A DNA stretch of 64,000 nt from Rhynchopus sp. YZ270_cl-10 (taxonomy: Eukaryota > Euglenozoa > Diplonemea > Diplonemida > Diplonemidae), in assembly GCA_964035575.1 (NCBI GenBank), contig OZ037903.1, positions 1,141,001 to 1,205,000 on the forward strand. The letters are read 5' to 3'. A program made the translations under genes and the position numbers. The notes under the pieces were generated by a model. That model saw only the letters and a program-made list of their open reading frames with translations. It was not told where the DNA came from and ran no database searches. Below, piece after piece: positions 1-9,277 of this stretch. The number at the start of each line of letters is the position of its first letter. Position 1 is the first letter of the stretch.

Positions 1-1
1 G

Positions 2-763
2 GTGAGAATGCTGAACATCATTCAGTGGTGCGAACGCACGCTTGCAGCGAAGAACGTTCCTACCTCCACCACACAGCCACGATCCAACGCAGTACCGTTT
101 CTCCGCACAGCGCAGTCAAGCGACACATTGGACTCCGGATTTGATGGCGGCGACTACGGCACCCTCCGCACCCACCAGGGCACTTCCTGGGAGAGCTCCT
201 TCCTGGGCAGCGTGCAGCAGCAGGCTCGCAAGATGCGGTACGAATCAAGCACCACCGCCTCCCCTGCCCCATCCGAACCTACCTCCCCACTACGTGAGGA
301 AACGTCAACACCTCCTCGCGATGCTCACCAAGAAGCACGCTTGGCAGCAGCAAACAGTTCCACCCTCCCGATGCATCCGTCGCAACACAATGCAAGGAGC
401 GACGCGCCCGACGGAGAAATGGCGCTGGCAATAGAAAGCTTTGTTCTGCAGTCCTGCGCAAAGGAGGTCTACGACCGTGGCCTATGGGGGCGTGGTTGTG
501 CCTCAGCGGCATCACGCTATAAAAAATCGGTGATGCTTATGTCTGAAGAGCCCGAAGCCAATGCGGTCCACAGGGACCCTTCTGCAGTGCCCATCTCAGA
601 ATCACCCAGCCCAAGGCGGAAAGGTCCTCTGAACGATGAAGTGAGGGAAGGAAGTGGTGTCTTCAGCATCTCCGCCTCCCCCGACGTTGACGAAGAAGGC
701 ATGCTAGCGATTAAGTCCTCAGGGTTTGTTCCGTTGGAGCTGTTGAGAGGAAGGTATGGTTAG
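2..763 (+). CDS. C-terminal part of an unrecognised protein, cut by the window start
   Basis: An open frame runs from the left edge to a TAG at 761-763 and gives about 253 residues. No intron or unambiguous start is visible; the first ATG in frame is at 8 but the gene probably begins outside the window. The sequence is Ser/Pro/Thr/Glu-rich and mostly disordered-looking, with one more hydrophobic stretch around residues 140-160 that contains Cys and Trp. GC content and codon use match the other genes here, which is the main reason for calling it real. I do not recognise a domain. It could be the disordered tail of a kinase or scaffold protein, but that is a guess. Confidence 0.5.
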   Translation: MRMLNIIQWCERTLAAKNVPTSTTQPRSNAVPFLRTAQSSDTLDSGFDGGDYGTLRTHQGTSWESSFLGSVQQQARKMRYESSTTASPAPSEPTSPLREETSTPPRDAHQEARLAAANSSTLPMHPSQHNARSDAPDGEMALAIESFVLQSCAKEVYDRGLWGRGCASAASRYKKSVMLMSEEPEANAVHRDPSAVPISESPSPRRKGPLNDEVREGSGVFSISASPDVDEEGMLAIKSSGFVPLELLRGRYG

Positions 764-3700
764 AATTGTGTAGGAATATAAAAAAAAATCCCCAAATAAC
801 GCAGTTGGAAGAACATCGAGACCGCAGCAACGCACTACCTCGAGAAGCATTCGATCGAAGCTGTCCAAAAAGGGTTTGGCCCGTTGGTGGAGTGATGAGA
901 GAGAGGAGGTGTGGAGGTGAGGTGGGGGAGGGTGAGGGCGATGGGTCGATGCAAATAAAAGAAAAAAATATTGTGGAGCACACTCTAGGGTGGCTACACT
1001 AATACAACCAAGTTTTCAAATATTAAGGCGTTTGTTTTTGTGTGAAGTTTTTTTTGTCTCCAGTTAGTAGCTGTTTTGTGTTTTTGTTTTTTTTTTAAAG
1101 ACTAGGTTTGGAGCCCAAATCTGGCCGGGCGAGCTGCTTAAGGTGTGTCAAGAGAGGTGCATTTTTTTTGAGATTGTCTTGAGATTCCCTTTTTTTTGCT
1201 ATCAAATTTGAAGAAAAGCAAGTTGTCAGAGACAGAGAGAGACAGCATGCGTAGGGGTACGATCAGGGATTTTTTTTTTTGGGGGGGGATGTACTGGGGA
1301 GTTTTCTCCACACACAGTGGTAGATGTCCATTTGTGACCGCGTCTTTGCTATCGTGCGATTTTGCGCCCATTCATGCATTTTTTTTTTCTCTTTTTTCTG
1401 GGCCTGCGTCCCAGAGGGCGTTTCCACTGTTCAGCTTCACTTTTTTTTAAATTTTTATTTTTAGTCCCCACCCTTTGCATGCTTTGCATGAGTTCGGCTG
1501 AGATGCGTTTTCGCACCTGTCAACTACTCTTTTCTTGGTGCATGTGTTGACCCTCTCAAATACTTTCAATTCTGTGAAGGTATATGAATCTAAATTTTTG
1601 CATTCTCTCCGACTTTTCCAAAAAAAAAAAAAAAAACGGCCAAAAAACGAGCGAACTATCCTCACTCTATATTTTTTTTCACGATTATTTGATTGAGTTC
1701 CCGGACGATAAACGATTGTGGAAAATGTGTTGTATCTGTTCAGGTTTCCTTTCCTGGGGGGGGGGCTCGATTTATCCCGCGGATCATCAATGGCTGCGTC
1801 CAGACGTTTTTTGTTTTGTTTTTTTGTTTTCGTTTTTGCAAATCTGCACCCTTTTTTTTTTTCTCTTCTCGTTGTGAGGTTTTGTGAGCACAAAGGCGCA
1901 TTCATATTGTCCAACTTTTCTTGCCTTTGTGAGGAACCCCTTCTTAGAGATAAAGGGGTGAGGACCGACGCTTTTGTGTTTTCTGATCGTTGGGGTCCAC
2001 CGGGTGGACCCCAACACCACCAAAGGTACACGAGAGGGCTTTTGTATTTCAAGTCAAAAAAAATTTTTTTTTGTGTCTGTGTTCACTGGTGTGCCCCCAC
2101 ACCAAAACATAGCACCCAGCCGGTCTCCAATCCTTCATGCGTCCAGCGCAATTTTTCTTTTTTGGGCGACTTTTTATTCAGATGTGTTGCTCTGACTCGT
2201 AACACATCTGCTGAGTTTTTCCTTTTTACCTTTTATGTGTATGTGTCACGTTCAAACATCTCATCCCTTTCAAAACTTTCAACTTTTGGAAGTATTTTCT
2301 CTTTTTTTTTAACTCTTCATCAACAGCGTCGTTTTCTTCTGCTGAACGTTCCCGGCGTACCGATATTCTTTTCAACGGTACAGGGGAAGCCATTAGGCTT
2401 TCCTTTTCACACCTTTTTTTTTGTTGTTGCATAGCTTTCATCCGGATTGGCTGGCATCGTACGTAGGTCATTCGGAGGTGTGCCTGCATCAACAATATTC
2501 CCATTTTCAACGTCAAAATTTTCCTCTCCCAACACGTTCCCGCACGATACTAGAATCAAAAAGATGTATGTAGGCGAGGCGCATTTATCTTCTAACAGCA
2601 AATCAGTGCTTTTTTTTTATTACTCACATACCCCCCTTCCCCCCCGATTTCCAGTGTTTTGCCTTTGTTGCAGTTTAGGTCCGTATTTTATGTTTTTCTT
2701 TCGTTTTTTTAAAGCAACAGTCAGGCCAGAGCTTGCTCTGCCACACCTTGGGGGTTCTGGTGTGCCGCCTGTAAGGACGTCCGTATGTTTTTGTTTTTTT
2801 TTTTTTCTCTAAGTTTTGAAATTTTTTTCTTTTTCTCTCTTTGTTCAATTTCCAACCTAGCGCCTTGCGGTATCAGTTTTAGCCAACGAACGAGGGGGCC
2901 AGAGAAAATGGTGGCAGTATTGTGATAGCACATTGGAATACGTATTGTGATGTATTTTGATGTATTTTGCGTATTCCAATGGACTCCCATCACAATACTG
3001 CCACCATTAGCCAGAGAGAGAGAAGCAGTGATATTACCCGAAACCAACAATACAATCTTAATGTACACGGTTTCGAAGGGGAAAAACAACAGAGTGAAGA
3101 CGTGCTGGGGGGTGGGGATGAGATAAAGAGATAACTGTTTGGAGAGAGAATTGCACACATCAGGGCCTATGACCCCTTTTTCTATGTGTCTCGTGGCTGA
3201 CACGATCAAAGTCCCCTTTTTTGGGGGATGTGTGTCGTCATGCCCTTCTGCGTCAGTTAGGCCAAAAATCGTCTGTTGGACCCAATTTTTCAACGTCTAG
3301 TTTTTGTCCTATTTGTTGTCAGTAATAATACTCACGCCCCATTTTTCCTCCTTGATAGTCAGGAGCACGTTTTAGTGTAGTATCTGAATTAGGTGAGTCA
3401 TGTTGTTCTCCCCCGATGCCTTTTTACTCAGCATCAGGGCACAGTTTCGTTTTTTTTTTTTTTTTTTTGGTGGTCAATAATCTCTGTGCGTATTTCGTGT
3501 TAAAAAACGCACCTTGTTCGTGTGTTATGTGAGGTCTTATCTTCTGCCCTACCCAGAGTGGGGGAGAGAGAGAGAGAGTGAGTGAGATGAAGTGTGTCTG
3601 TGTGCCTTTGCGTTGCTCCGTTTTAGAGGCGTATTTTTCTCTTCTGGCAGCAGGAAGCACAGAGTCACTCTTTTCACCTATTTTCCCCCCTCCAATAAAC

Positions 3701-3860
3701 GTTCAGTTTCGTGTCAGTATTGGGTGTTTTTAGATACAAAATAATGGTTTTTTTCCCTTTCCTTTTTGCTCACAATACGCATTCGATGCATTGCTCATGG
3801 CCCTCTTGGCAGTCCTGTACTCTTCATGCCCCGCTCTCCACCCCCTGCAGAAAGAACAAA
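764..3860. other. Gene-free spacer rich in poly-T and short repeats
   Basis: No ORF here has coding-like composition; the open frames are made of Phe/Lys runs from poly-T and poly-A. The spacer holds a TIR element (2907-3008) and copies of the dispersed modular repeats at about 1401-1450, 1488-1545, 1888-1925, 1985-2075 and 2436-2510. A further repeat, CTACACTAATACAACCAAG, starts near 994. A perfect hairpin with 12-bp arms (TTGGGGTCCACC and its complement) lies at about 1991-2015, directly before the core of one repeat. Confidence 0.7.
2907..3008. mobile_element. 102-bp MITE-like inverted-repeat element (family AATGGTGGCAG)
   Basis: The ends AATGGTGGCAGTATTGTGAT and its complement form a hairpin of roughly 35-bp arms that includes ATTGGAATACG near the middle. 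A second, 125-bp copy with the same ends lies at 51237-51361. Two copies with the same boundaries support a non-autonomous mobile element rather than a chance palindrome. No ORF is present. Confidence 0.75.
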
Positions 3861-6140
3861 ATGGCCACCCTTCTGGCACTCCTCGCCAGTACAACCACCG
3901 CAGCAGCCACCGTGCAGTGGACCGATGCGAAGACCCTCAACCTGCGGGGCAGTGGGTTTGACTCCTCCGAGCTGAGCAACTGGGCGGACCGCCTGCCGGG
4001 TGCGGCGGAGGGCGTGGTGCGCGACGCGATCTGGACGCTGAGCAGAGACTCGGCAGGGATGTACATCGACTTTGTCACGGACTCACGCACCCTTCAGCTG
4101 AACTGCACGTATGTCTACGACACCTTCACCATGTGGCACTTCGCGAGCACAGGAGTCGCTGGCTTCGACCTCTACCAGTGGGACGAAGGGAACAGCACAT
4201 GGCGGTGGTCCGGCACCACACACAACAACGTCAAAAAGAATGAGGTGCAGGCCATCGGCACCGAAGCCTCTGGACAGCGCACCATGCGCCTGCACTTCCC
4301 CCTCTACAACGGTGTCGCGGATCTGTACATCGGGCATGAGGAAGGCACCACCCTCACCTCCGCGCCCGTGCAGTACAGCGGCGCCCCCATCGTCTGGTAC
4401 GGCACCTCCATCGCACAGGGCGGTGTGGTCTCGCGCCCGGGGTTCGCATTCACAAACAACATCATGAGAAACATTGAACGCGAGGTGATGAACTTCGGGT
4501 TTTCCGGGAACTGTTTGATGGAAGAGGACGTTGTGAAGTACATTGTCACCATCAAGCCGACACCGGAGCTGTTCGTGCTGGACTGTGAGTGGAACATGGA
4601 GCCAGAGCTGATCCAGAACAGAACGATCCCGATGATGAAGTACATTCGTGAGCATCTGCCCACCACGAAGATCGTCCTTGCCGAGGCGACGCCTGCAGGC
4701 AACGCGTGGGCAAACACTGTGGCCAACGCAACACAGAACGCGAAGTGGGCCATCCTCAAGACCGCCTTCGCCACACTCAAGGAGTCCATGCTCGACATCT
4801 ACTACGTCAACGGGCCCTCCCTCTACAACATCGCAGGCGACACAGAGCACATCATCAACCCAACCGTCGGCGGCACACACCCGACAGACCTAGGCCAGAA
4901 GGCGGTCACCGACTTCTACAGCACCTTCCTGAAGACCATCTTGGATCCTGTGGACACCACCACCACCACAACCTCATACCGCTCAGCACTGACCCCGGGG
5001 CTTGCAGGGAACAGTGCACTGCATGAGAAAACAGTACGCGACGGGTTTGCGCTGGAACGCGCTATGGGGCTCGATGTGTCGGGTGGGCTGAAGTACTACA
5101 ACGTGGAGACGCTGGGGCTGAGCGTGATGGGGCGTGCGTTCAACGGCACGAACCGCTACTACAACAGATTCCCTGCGGCAGCGAAGGAGACAGTCCGCGG
5201 CATTGTGTGGACCGAGTCTGAGGAGAACACCGGGATGGGTGTACACTTCCTCACGAACTCCTCGCAGATCTCCTTGAACTACAGCCTTGTGAACGCACCC
5301 GACCCGCTGTGGCATATGCCTGCATCGGGCACCTCTGGGGTCGACCTCTACCGCTACGACGCAACGCTCAACAAATGGCGCAACGTGCACTGTGCGACAG
5401 CGTACCCCGCTGCAGGCAAGAGCGTCGTTGTCTCGCTTGCCTCGAACATGGTTGACGTGCAGAGCAACACACACTACGTTGTCTACCTGCCTCTGCGGAA
5501 CGAGGCTGCCAACATCTCCATCGGTGTCGAGGAGGGGGCGTACCTCACCAAGGACGACATCTACCACCCGGATGGCGTGACGACCGGCACGAAGAAGCCC
5601 ATTGTATGGTACGGTACCTCCATTGACGCTGGCGGTGTCGCGAGCAGACCTGGAACTACATACACGAACATCCTCAGCAGAAACCTGGACCGCCAGGTGC
5701 TCAACTTCGGCTTCCCGGGGAACGGCAGGATGGAGACGTCTGTGGCAGAGTACCTCGTCCAGCTGGACCCCATCCTCTATGTCATTGATTGTCTTCCGAA
5801 CCTGGATGCACAGTCTGTGACCAACAACACTGTGCCCCTCATCAAGTATATCAGGGCGCACCGCCCGACCACCAAAATCCTGCTTGTCGCAGGCACAACG
5901 TACGGCAACCACTGGCTCATCCCAGAGTCAAACGACGCAAAGCGGGCGGCCCTCAAAGCGCAGTTCGACATCCTCTCGCCCACAGACCCGAACCTCTTCC
6001 TCTTCCTCAACAGCAACAACGAGCTCTTTGCGTCCGACTGGCTCGTCAACCCTACCGTCGGCGGAACCCACCCGTCCGACCTGGGACACAGAGAGATCGC
6101 TGACTACTACACAACATATCTGCAGCAGTTTTTGAAGTGA
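3861..6140 (+). CDS. Secreted protein with two fused GxDLY/SGNH esterase units
   Basis: A 759-residue protein starting at the ATG in an AACAAAATGG context. Upstream in-frame codons exist from 3711 but lack a signal sequence, whereas this start gives MATLLALLASTTTAAA, a plausible signal peptide. The protein is an internal duplication of about 22-395 and 405-759. Each half has an N-terminal beta-rich part with the GxDLY motif (GFDLY 101-105, GVDLY 493-497) followed by an SGNH hydrolase domain. Nucleophile blocks read YGTSI (Ser183 and Ser587), the oxyanion block is FGFSGN / FGFPGN, the Asn block is DCEWN / DCLPN, and the His block is GGTHPTDLG / GGTHPSDLG (His340, His737). This matches the Pfam GxDLY plus Lipase_GDSL_3 architecture, known mostly from bacteria. 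Both halves keep Ser, Asn and His, so both could be active carbohydrate or lipid acyl-esterases. The substrate is unknown. No intron is seen. Confidence 0.9.
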   Translation: MATLLALLASTTTAAATVQWTDAKTLNLRGSGFDSSELSNWADRLPGAAEGVVRDAIWTLSRDSAGMYIDFVTDSRTLQLNCTYVYDTFTMWHFASTGVAGFDLYQWDEGNSTWRWSGTTHNNVKKNEVQAIGTEASGQRTMRLHFPLYNGVADLYIGHEEGTTLTSAPVQYSGAPIVWYGTSIAQGGVVSRPGFAFTNNIMRNIEREVMNFGFSGNCLMEEDVVKYIVTIKPTPELFVLDCEWNMEPELIQNRTIPMMKYIREHLPTTKIVLAEATPAGNAWANTVANATQNAKWAILKTAFATLKESMLDIYYVNGPSLYNIAGDTEHIINPTVGGTHPTDLGQKAVTDFYSTFLKTILDPVDTTTTTTSYRSALTPGLAGNSALHEKTVRDGFALERAMGLDVSGGLKYYNVETLGLSVMGRAFNGTNRYYNRFPAAAKETVRGIVWTESEENTGMGVHFLTNSSQISLNYSLVNAPDPLWHMPASGTSGVDLYRYDATLNKWRNVHCATAYPAAGKSVVVSLASNMVDVQSNTHYVVYLPLRNEAANISIGVEEGAYLTKDDIYHPDGVTTGTKKPIVWYGTSIDAGGVASRPGTTYTNILSRNLDRQVLNFGFPGNGRMETSVAEYLVQLDPILYVIDCLPNLDAQSVTNNTVPLIKYIRAHRPTTKILLVAGTTYGNHWLIPESNDAKRAALKAQFDILSPTDPNLFLFLNSNNELFASDWLVNPTVGGTHPSDLGHREIADYYTTYLQQFLK

Positions 6141-6534
6141 TCCCCTAAAGAGGGGGAAACGTCTCTTCTATTTTCAAAAAAGGGATAGCAAATAAGTCGT
6201 ATTTGTCACTGATGGTGACCCCAGGTAAAGGGGCGTGTTGGCAGCGATACGATTAGATACAAAGGGATTCAGTGCAGTGTATATGTCTGCCCCACCCCTG
6301 GCCCCCTTCCCCTCCTTCCCTCCCTCCCTTCCTCCCGTGTGAAGTGCGCTCTAAACTTGTTTTGTGTGTTTTCTTTTGTGCGCTTGCACATCTTTTTGTA
6401 GTGTTCATACATACTATTATTATATGGGGTTTTTCTCTTCACCCAACTCCTCAATACCCATTATCGCCCACCCAGGTTTGAAAATGGGTGTTGACGAGAA
6501 TGGCTATCAGGGAGTTAGATATTAGAGAGAGGTT

Positions 6535-6654
6535 AACCCTTTGCGGACGCAGTACATATGTCCACTCAAATGCCTGGAGTGGTGGATAAAGCTCCATCTT
6601 TCGATTGAAAATAATATCTTAATCTTTTCCGGTCTCCGTCCGTAAGGGGTTGGC
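6535..6654. mobile_element. Possible degraded piggyBac-like MITE
   Basis: The left end reads TTAACCCTTTGCGGACGCAG (6533-6552). The right end, read in complement, is CCAACCCCTTACGGACGGAG. TTAA followed by CCC and a short TIR resembles piggyBac ends, but the right flank is TTGG rather than TTAA, so the target-site call is weak. The interior contains a segment of about 48 bp also found at 30963-31010. Confidence 0.35.
6580..6628 (+). repeat. Dispersed repeat, copy 1 of 2 (GTGGATA...TCTTTCGATTG)
   Basis: Matches 30963-31010 over about 48 bp, including TTTCGATTGAAAATAATAT without a mismatch. It lies inside the putative piggyBac-like element, whose ends I did not find at the other copy. Confidence 0.6.
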
Positions 6655-6834
6655 ACTTATTATCTAGGGTACGCGGTTTTGTTACTAAACACTTGACCGG
6701 TACTTTTCACGTGTTGCTGTATTACGTGTATTTTGGTATAATTTAAGGTGACCAGGCTCAAGGCTGAGGACATCCTGCCAACTTTCCCTTTCCGCCTTTT
6801 TTGTTTTACCGCTTTGGGCGCGCAAAGACCCAAC

Positions 6835-6927
6835 TGGTGTGGCTGAATGGGGGGGCGCAAAAAGTGCGGAAAAGTGCGCAAAAAAGTGCGTATTAAGTGC
6901 GTATCAGCCCCCTTAGCCACATCACCA
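6835..6927. mobile_element. MITE-like hairpin, TGGTGTGGCTGAA family
   Basis: Ends are TGGTGTGGCTGAATGGGGG and a near-complement. The interior is built of AAGTGCGCA-type units. Related copies are at 23093-23157, 56077-56248 and 56696-56763, with a fragment at about 37530-37594. Confidence 0.65.
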
Positions 6928-7398
6928 ACCTTTTTTTATAGTGTCTGCGGCGACAGAGGCGTTTCCTTGTGTTGCCAGGTACACTGACACGAGAAGGCTT
7001 AGTATTTCTTTGCTTCACCTCCCTCCCCCCTGTGCAGTACATGCCCCCCTTTTTTATGTCTTTTTTCGAAACGTCACAAATCCATTTTCTTCTGCTTGAG
7101 GAAAAAAAAAAAAATACAGGCGCATCCTCGGATGCCTACACTCATACAGCCAAAATTTCACGGTTTTTGGTTTAAAAGGTCCTGCCTTTGTGGCACAACC
7201 CCACTTTTTGTTTTACCACCCACCCAACCATCCACCCCTCTCTACCCAAAACAGCACCACAGAAACCACACATAAAAAAAAAAGCAAAGGAAGTCGGTGG
7301 TATTCCGTACACATAATCCAGCACAAATCACACTCCACACCGAAACTTTCCAACACAAACGCTCCTGCACTGAACCCTAACACACACCTGAGAACAGC

Positions 7399-8495
7399 AT
7401 GGCCAAACCAACTTGGGATAAACGCGACGATGAAGATGCGGGCACCGAAACTGACAGCGACGACTCCAGCACCGAGAAGAGACCGGACTACGTGTACTCG
7501 AACGAGCAGCTTGTCCGTGTCTTGACGTTGACTGCGTGCTGTGTGGTGGCTGGGGTGGTGGCGATCGTGGGTGCGACGTACTGGGGGTACGCTAGCAACA
7601 CGCCGCTTGATGAGTACATTGCCACTGCCGAGGCGCTCCTAGCTGTGGCCTTGGGCCTCTCGATCTGCATGCTGTGTCTTGCCTTGGGGTTCTACCGCTC
7701 CATCATGAACGACGTCTCGCACGCAAAGCTTCTGCGGGAGGAGGCAGACGAAAACCGTGCTCTCGCCGCCCTCGGTGCTCAAGGCCGCCTTCCCGACACC
7801 CGCACCACCCGAGACAAAGTCTTTGCAACCACATGCATCGCTGCCCCGGTCCTTCTCGTCATTATAACAGCGGTGCTCGCAGGGACTGTACCCTCGACGT
7901 TGTACCCAACCATATCGTCTCTGACACCATGCGATCAGCAGGCACTCCCTTCAAGCCTCGCGAGTGCAAGGGTGTGTCCGTATTGGAGGGATAAGGCGCC
8001 GGAGAAGCAGTTGTATCTGCAGGACTGTGCTGAGTACAACTCTGTGTCATGTTGTACCAGAGCGGAGGCGGCGTCGATCATGGAGACCACGGATGCGTGG
8101 CTTGAGAACCTTGATGGGGATCGGTACGGAGGTGAGCAGTGCAAGGCGATGCTGCGGCGTCTGTCGTGTTGGGTGTGCTCGCCGGACCAGGAGCTCTTCT
8201 TCGTAGACGGGAAGCTGCGGGTGTGCGAGCGAATGTGCAACACCCTCCTCGACATCTGCGCCGACACAGTCTTCGACCACAGCGAAAGCACCTTCTCCGA
8301 CCTCTTCTCCTCCGGCACCGCCCTGTGCAACCACTTCCAGTACACTGTCGACGTCTGCAGCTGCTTCGAGGCGTATCCCAATGTATGTTTCCCCCCCCAC
8401 CCCACCCACCCACCCATCCCCCTTTTTGAAAATACAACCACCACCCACACCCCCCACAGCAAGATTACTCCGCGTACTCAAGCACCACCGGTTAA
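7399..8495 (+). CDS. Three-TM membrane protein with folate-receptor-like Cys-rich domain
   Basis: Two exons, 7399-8382 and 8460-8495, encode 339 residues. The start is the ATG in CAGCATGG, followed by an acidic Asp/Ser/Thr-rich tail (1-30). Hydrophobic helices lie at about 40-62, 75-98 and 141-163. With a cytosolic N-terminus, the region from 165 on would be outside the cell or in a lumen. That region (178-322) has 14 or more Cys, with patterns YNSVSCC, LSCWVCSP and CERMCNTLLDIC that match the folate-receptor-like family (folate and riboflavin binding proteins, HHIP N-terminus). Ligand binding cannot be inferred from the Cys pattern alone. Splicing replaces a C-rich read-through tail with QDYSAYSSTTG and a stop, a natural end. 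Folate-receptor domains are usually secreted or GPI-anchored, so a three-helix N-terminal anchor is unusual. Confidence 0.8.
8383..8459 (+). other. Spliceosomal intron, 77 bp, phase 0
   Basis: Donor GTATGT, acceptor CCCACAG; the interior is almost entirely C/A/T with one poly-C tract. Removing it keeps the frame and gives a short natural C-terminus. Confidence 0.8.
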
Positions 8496-9277
8496 AGGGC
8501 GTGTTGAGAGGTGATCGGTTCAATTGAGAGTGGGGAAGGGGGAGGGCAGTTTCTCTTGTCTGCTCACAGGGGAGCCTGAGGGCAGAGGAGAGACGCTGAA
8601 TGCTTGTAAGCTGTGAAGGGCTGTGGGGGAGACAGCTCCGTACACCACAGTGGCCCTGGAGGGAAAAGGGCGTAGGGGTCACCTCCCATACCGAGATGTG
8701 GTCGATGTGGGATGGATGCCAAGTGCTTTGTTTGTATGAGGAGTTTATCTTGAAGCTTTTCTTTGGTTAGAGGGCAACAAAGAAGACGGCTAGAAGGCTG
8801 AGCATGAAAGGAAGGTGGCATTCCATGTAGACGAAGTGGGTGAAGAGAACGCATCCCACGATATGTGGGCCAATTTAGACCCTTTTCGGGTGTGCGCCAA
8901 TAGGCATTATTCATCTTGCGAATTTTCTTTTCAGTTGGAGAGAGAGAGAGAGAGGAGTTCTGAAGGCAAGCAAACGTCACAGCGTGCAAGACACCGACAA
9001 ATTTCATTTGGGTTTTGCATCTTTTTGGGCCTCCTTTTTTCTGTTTTGTTGATCTCCTTATTGGTTGCACATTGCACGCAAAACAAAAAAAAAAGACACT
9101 CTCCCTTACCCCATTTATCCCCATTTATCCCACCTTCCCTCTACAATCAATCCTTTCCGGAAAGCACTACTAAACGTATTGCGTATTCACCCTTCCCCAC
9201 CACTCACAGCACCCTCCCATCTTTTTTTGACACACCCCCTTTTTTTTTGTCACGATTTCTCCTTTTCTTTGTCTCAG
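8496..9277. other. Spacer without recognisable gene
   Basis: It contains a GA microsatellite (about 8939-8954) and one modular repeat copy near 8890-8930. A C/T-rich leader (about 9100-9277) ends TTTCTTTGTCTCAG directly before the next ATG. That ending could be a splice acceptor. Confidence 0.5.

Larger units (their letters stand above)
6141..7398. other. Gene-free spacer with two small inverted-repeat elements
   Basis: It contains the elements at 6535-6654 and 6835-6927 and a modular repeat copy at about 6975-7020. Another short repeat is at 7122-7165. The last 200 bp before the next start codon is a C/A-rich, G-poor leader (about 7190-7395), as before several other genes here. Confidence 0.6.

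Noticed and set aside
1447-2434. ORFs of 200-240 codons in the first spacer
   Set aside because: Composition is dominated by Phe and Lys from T/A runs and includes dispersed repeats; no conserved features.
4083-4880. Minus-strand frames opposite the SGNH gene (also 4983-5912)
   Set aside because: Shadow frames of high-GC coding sequence with strong codon bias.
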